This document shows positions 61,249 through 64,000 of a stretch of DNA of 64,000 nt, piece after piece. The notes beneath the pieces were generated by a model. That model had not been told where the DNA came from and searched no databases. It saw only the letters and a program-made list of their open reading frames with translations. Each line of letters begins with the position of its first letter. Within the stretch, counting starts at the first letter, position 1. Source of the DNA: UBA2040 sp041674745 (GTDB lineage Bacteria > Bacteroidota > Bacteroidia > Flavobacteriales_D > Crocinitomicaceae); contig JBAYVD010000004.1 in the NCBI GenBank assembly GCA_041674745.1, positions 1 through 64,000 of the forward strand. Reading direction: 5' to 3'. Made by a program: the position numbers and the translations under genes.

Positions 61249-63711
61249 ATGAATGAAGCAGAAACTAGAGCAGAACTTATAGACCCAAAACTTACAGAAG
61301 CAGGTTGGGGAGTTGTAGAAGGATCTAAAATCCTTAGAGAACGCAATTGCCAAATAACTGCAGGTCGTATACAAGCAGGAGGCAAACGTGCAAAGCCGCT
61401 TATAGCCGATTACATTTTGGAGTACAAGGGTATTAAGTTGGCAGTGGTTGAAGCAAAAGCAAGAGGTTTGGTTGTCGGTGAGGGAGTTGGACAAGCAAAA
61501 CTTTACGCAGATAAACTTACGTTGGATACTACTTATTCCAGTAATGGAGATGAGATATATCAAATCTGTATGCAAACAGGGGAAGAAGGCTTGGTGTCTC
61601 GCTTTCTAACACCGCAGGAATTGTGGTTGAAAACCTATCCTGTGCACGTGGGTTCTGAAATGACTGAAATATGGCGCAATCAATTTTCAGCTATTCCCTT
61701 TGAAGACAAATCGGGTACATGGCAACCAAGATATTACCAAGAAATTGCCATTAATAGAACGCTGGAAGCTATAGCACAAAAAAAAGATAGAATCTTACTT
61801 ACGTTAGCTACTGGTACAGGAAAAACAGCCATTGCCTTTCAAATTGCATGGAAATTATTTCAAACACGTTGGAATGTTAGCGCCAATAGCCAGTATGAGA
61901 AAAGACAACCCAGAATCCTTTTCTTAGCTGATAGGAATATCCTAGCCAACCAAGCTTTTAACTCCTTTTCCGCTTTTCCAGAGGATGCTTTAGTCCGGAT
62001 TAAACCAAAGGAGATCAAGAAGCGTGGAAAAGTACCAACCAATGGAAGTATCTTCTTTACTATATTCCAGTCATTGATGGCGAATGATAACACAGCGGAT
62101 GTAGATGAACTTGAAGAAGAGAATACTACTAGTTTTGATGAAGAATCTGCTTATTACAATCAATATCCAAAAGATTATTTTGATCTGATTATCATAGATG
62201 AGTGCCATCGTGGTGGAGCAAATGACGAAGGTACTTGGAGAGGAATTTTAGAGTACTTTTCACCTGCAGTGCAATTGGGTTTAACCGCTACTCCAAAACG
62301 AAAAGATAACGTGGATACTTACAAGTATTTTGGAGAGCCAGTTTATATTTATTCGCTTAAAGAAGGAATCAACGACGGATTCTTAACGCCATTTAAGGTA
62401 AAACGAATTAAAACCACACTTGATGACTATATCTACACTGATGACGATATTGTAATTGAAGGTGAAATCAAAGAAGGCAAACTATACAAAGAGCAAGACT
62501 TTAATCGTACCATAGTAATACCAGCAAGGGAAAGGTATCGTGTAAAAATCTTTATGGATGACGCAAATGAAAATGAAAAAACAATCATTTTCTGCGCTAC
62601 ACAAGAACATGCCGCCATGGTACGCGATTTAGTGAACCAATATAAAAAGATAAGCAAGAACCCAAATTACTGTGTTCGTGTAACAGCTAATGACGGTGAA
62701 ATTGGTGAAAATGCTTTGAAGCAATTTCAGGACAATGAAAAAAGTATCCCTACCGTCCTCACCACTTCTCAAAAACTTTCCACTGGAGTGGATGCCCGCA
62801 ATGTTAGAAACATTGTGCTCATGCGACCAGTAAATCAGATTATTGAGTTCAAACAAATAGTTGGAAGAGGAACGAGAACCTTTGATGGCAAAGATTATTT
62901 TACTATTTATGATTTTGTAGACGCTCATCAACGCTTTTTAGACCCTGAATGGGATGGAGAGCCCGAAGAACCCGTAGCTTGTGCAAAATGTAATACCACG
63001 CCTTGTATATGCGAAAAAAGAAGCTATGAACCTTGTGAGGTTTGTGGACAAAGCCCTTGTGTTTGCAATATAACTACGCCAGTTGAATGTCAAGTGTGCG
63101 GCAATGTGCCTTGCACTTGCAAAAAGGTGGTTAAAATTAAACTCAACAATGGTAAAGAGTTAGAAATTCAGCACATGATGCAAACCTTGTTTTGGGATGC
63201 AGGTGGTAAACCAATTTCCTCAGAAACATTTTTGAACAACTTGTTTGGTGAGCTTCCAAATCTCTTTAAAGATGAAGCGGAGTTGCGTGAACTTTGGAGC
63301 AATCCAATAACACGTAAAACCTTATTGGAAAAATTGGAAACTGCAGGTTTTGGAACAGAGGAACTCTCTGCCTTGAAAAAGCTGGTAAATGCTGAAAACA
63401 GTGACCTATTTGATGTGCTTGAATACGTCTTTAATAGTGAAATCAAGCCAATCACGCGTGCGGAAAGAGTTGCGGCAGCAGAAGCCACCATTTTCACCTT
63501 AATGAGCGATAAACAAAAGGAATTCATTGCGTTTGTATTGAGTAAATACATAGAAACTGGCGAAAGTGAGTTGGATCAAGCTAAATTGCCCATTTTGCTA
63601 TCAAGTCTTTTCCAATCTCAAGCGGATGGAATTTCTGAATTAGGCGGTGATGTTTTGAGCATTAGAAAACTTTTTATAGAGTTTCAGCAGTATTTGTATA
63701 AAACGGCATAG
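61249..63711 (+). CDS. hsdR: Type I restriction enzyme subunit R with Cys-rich insert
   Basis: HsdR is the ATP-driven translocase and nuclease. Of its 820 residues, the N-terminal nuclease domain has ADYILEYKGIKLAVVEAKA (about 48-66, PD-(D/E)xK), the motor has Walker A ATGTGKTAIAF (about 187) and IIIDECHRGG (about 314-323), and helicase motif VI is QIVGRGTRTF (about 537). At residues 578-624 there is a Cys-rich insert with three C-x2-C-x4-C-x-C units at an exact 18-residue period, presumably zinc-binding. The C-terminal 190 residues match the EcoEI-type R C-terminal domain. The operon order M-S-R is complete and apparently functional. Confidence 0.94.
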   Translation: MNEAETRAELIDPKLTEAGWGVVEGSKILRERNCQITAGRIQAGGKRAKPLIADYILEYKGIKLAVVEAKARGLVVGEGVGQAKLYADKLTLDTTYSSNGDEIYQICMQTGEEGLVSRFLTPQELWLKTYPVHVGSEMTEIWRNQFSAIPFEDKSGTWQPRYYQEIAINRTLEAIAQKKDRILLTLATGTGKTAIAFQIAWKLFQTRWNVSANSQYEKRQPRILFLADRNILANQAFNSFSAFPEDALVRIKPKEIKKRGKVPTNGSIFFTIFQSLMANDNTADVDELEEENTTSFDEESAYYNQYPKDYFDLIIIDECHRGGANDEGTWRGILEYFSPAVQLGLTATPKRKDNVDTYKYFGEPVYIYSLKEGINDGFLTPFKVKRIKTTLDDYIYTDDDIVIEGEIKEGKLYKEQDFNRTIVIPARERYRVKIFMDDANENEKTIIFCATQEHAAMVRDLVNQYKKISKNPNYCVRVTANDGEIGENALKQFQDNEKSIPTVLTTSQKLSTGVDARNVRNIVLMRPVNQIIEFKQIVGRGTRTFDGKDYFTIYDFVDAHQRFLDPEWDGEPEEPVACAKCNTTPCICEKRSYEPCEVCGQSPCVCNITTPVECQVCGNVPCTCKKVVKIKLNNGKELEIQHMMQTLFWDAGGKPISSETFLNNLFGELPNLFKDEAELRELWSNPITRKTLLEKLETAGFGTEELSALKKLVNAENSDLFDVLEYVFNSEIKPITRAERVAAAEATIFTLMSDKQKEFIAFVLSKYIETGESELDQAKLPILLSSLFQSQADGISELGGDVLSIRKLFIEFQQYLYKTA

Positions 63712-63725
63712 TAGCGCCTTAATTT

Positions 63726-64000
63726 TTAATTAGTTGTCGTTGAAGAAGAATTTTCTGTTTTTAATTCTTCCATCCAATCAACGAGTAATTTTTTCATTCT
63801 TGGGGAAGGTAAAAAAAGCTTAATAGATTCACCTTTTCTAATTCTACTTCTGAAAATCCATTGTAACATTTCAGCTAATGCATATTTATCATTATTTACT
63901 GGAAATCTTTTTGCAGCAAAGTAATTTGAAATAGGGGTATAGGGATAAAGATTGAGCAAATAAGCAACTGCCTCAACATCCTTGTATATATTGGTAGCTC
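63726..64000 (-). CDS. C-terminal part of an unidentified protein, cut by the window edge
   Basis: An open minus-strand frame runs from 64000 to a stop at 63726 and encodes at least 91 residues without a convincing start, so its 5' part lies to the right. The visible end has NLYPYTPISNYFAAKRFPVN, ALAEMLQWIFRSRIRKGE and LFLPSPRMKKLLVDWM, with a Ser/Thr-rich tail. I have a vague memory of such tails in mobile-element proteins but cannot name the family. It converges on hsdR. Confidence 0.6.
   Translation of the reverse strand, partial: ATNIYKDVEAVAYLLNLYPYTPISNYFAAKRFPVNNDKYALAEMLQWIFRSRIRKGESIKLFLPSPRMKKLLVDWMEELKTENSSSTTTN

Larger units (their letters stand above)
54349..64000. mobile_element. 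Left part of a tRNA-Val-integrated genomic island (right end outside window)
   Basis: The tRNA fragment marks the left border. To its right are accessory-type genes only: an orphan two-gene module, a short RadC/JAB protein, tiny orphans and a complete type I restriction-modification operon. No integrase, relaxase or transfer gene is within the window, so the kind of element (ICE, IME or defence island) cannot be stated. The intact tRNA-Val and probably the integrase should be at the right end. Confidence 0.7.

Overview
The window reads as chromosome of a member of the Bacteroidota, most likely the order Flavobacteriales. The DNA is AT-rich. Two very large secreted proteins end in type IX secretion (T9SS) sorting domains. 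Promoters have the Bacteroidota -7 box TAnnTTTG. Many family signatures (DUF4369/TlpA, GWxTD, DUF5777, choice-of-anchor V, GCxDxxAxNY lipoproteins) are typical of this phylum. A Crocinitomicaceae/Fluviicola-like source is only a guess.

Layout. 1-577: the 3' end of a 5S rRNA gene, its terminator, a second 5S-like scrap and a small orphan ORF. 591-6957 (minus): envelope and housekeeping genes, lpxK, purine nucleoside phosphorylase, gatB, two tandem thioredoxin-fold proteins and lpxH. 7279-16136: purT, a GH3 hexosaminidase, then a tight plus-strand run radC-wecB-polysaccharide deacetylase-DUF423-metallo-beta-lactamase fold, then DUF547, an orphan and 5-formyl-THF cyclo-ligase. 16255-19506: a c-type cytochrome, an outer-membrane barrel of DUF5777 type, a lipoprotein with a CX4CH site and a T9SS protein with a CXXCH site, which could together form an outer-membrane electron conduit. 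19555-25011: lipoproteins, a CDF transporter, msrB, a lytic transglycosylase and yidD. 25261-32420 (minus): three glycosyltransferases plus a membrane Fe-S protein and an FAD oxidoreductase. 32581-34398: accA and ispE. 34764-44819: a VCBS-repeat T9SS protein and a 2518-residue modular T9SS surface protein. 44894-52410: DinB-like protein, lipid kinase, LTA-synthase-type phosphotransferase, DUF983, xerD, aroQ, a GT2 and a GWxTD protein. 52604-54224: tRNA-Ser(UGA), a repeat-rich structured segment and two tandem paralogous lipoproteins.

At 54349-54406 a tRNA-Val(UAC) gene is cut in its D loop. Only the 3' 58 bases and the terminator remain, which is what one end of a tRNA-integrated island looks like. 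Everything to the right is accessory in character: an unrecognised overlapping two-gene module, a short JAB/RadC-like protein, small orphan genes, a palindromic control region and a complete type I restriction-modification operon (hsdM-hsdS-hsdR) whose R subunit carries three cysteine motifs at an exact 18-residue period. The island runs past the right edge of the window.

Across the chromosomal part, the -7 boxes fall at two preferred distances from start codons. In one group the predicted first transcribed base is at or within one base of the start codon (leaderless). In the other the leader is about 21-24 bases. A 115-bp inverted-repeat element occurs twice, in opposite orientation, flanking the glycosyltransferase/redox/accA/ispE block. 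All functional calls are from reading motifs by eye. No database search or structure prediction was run.
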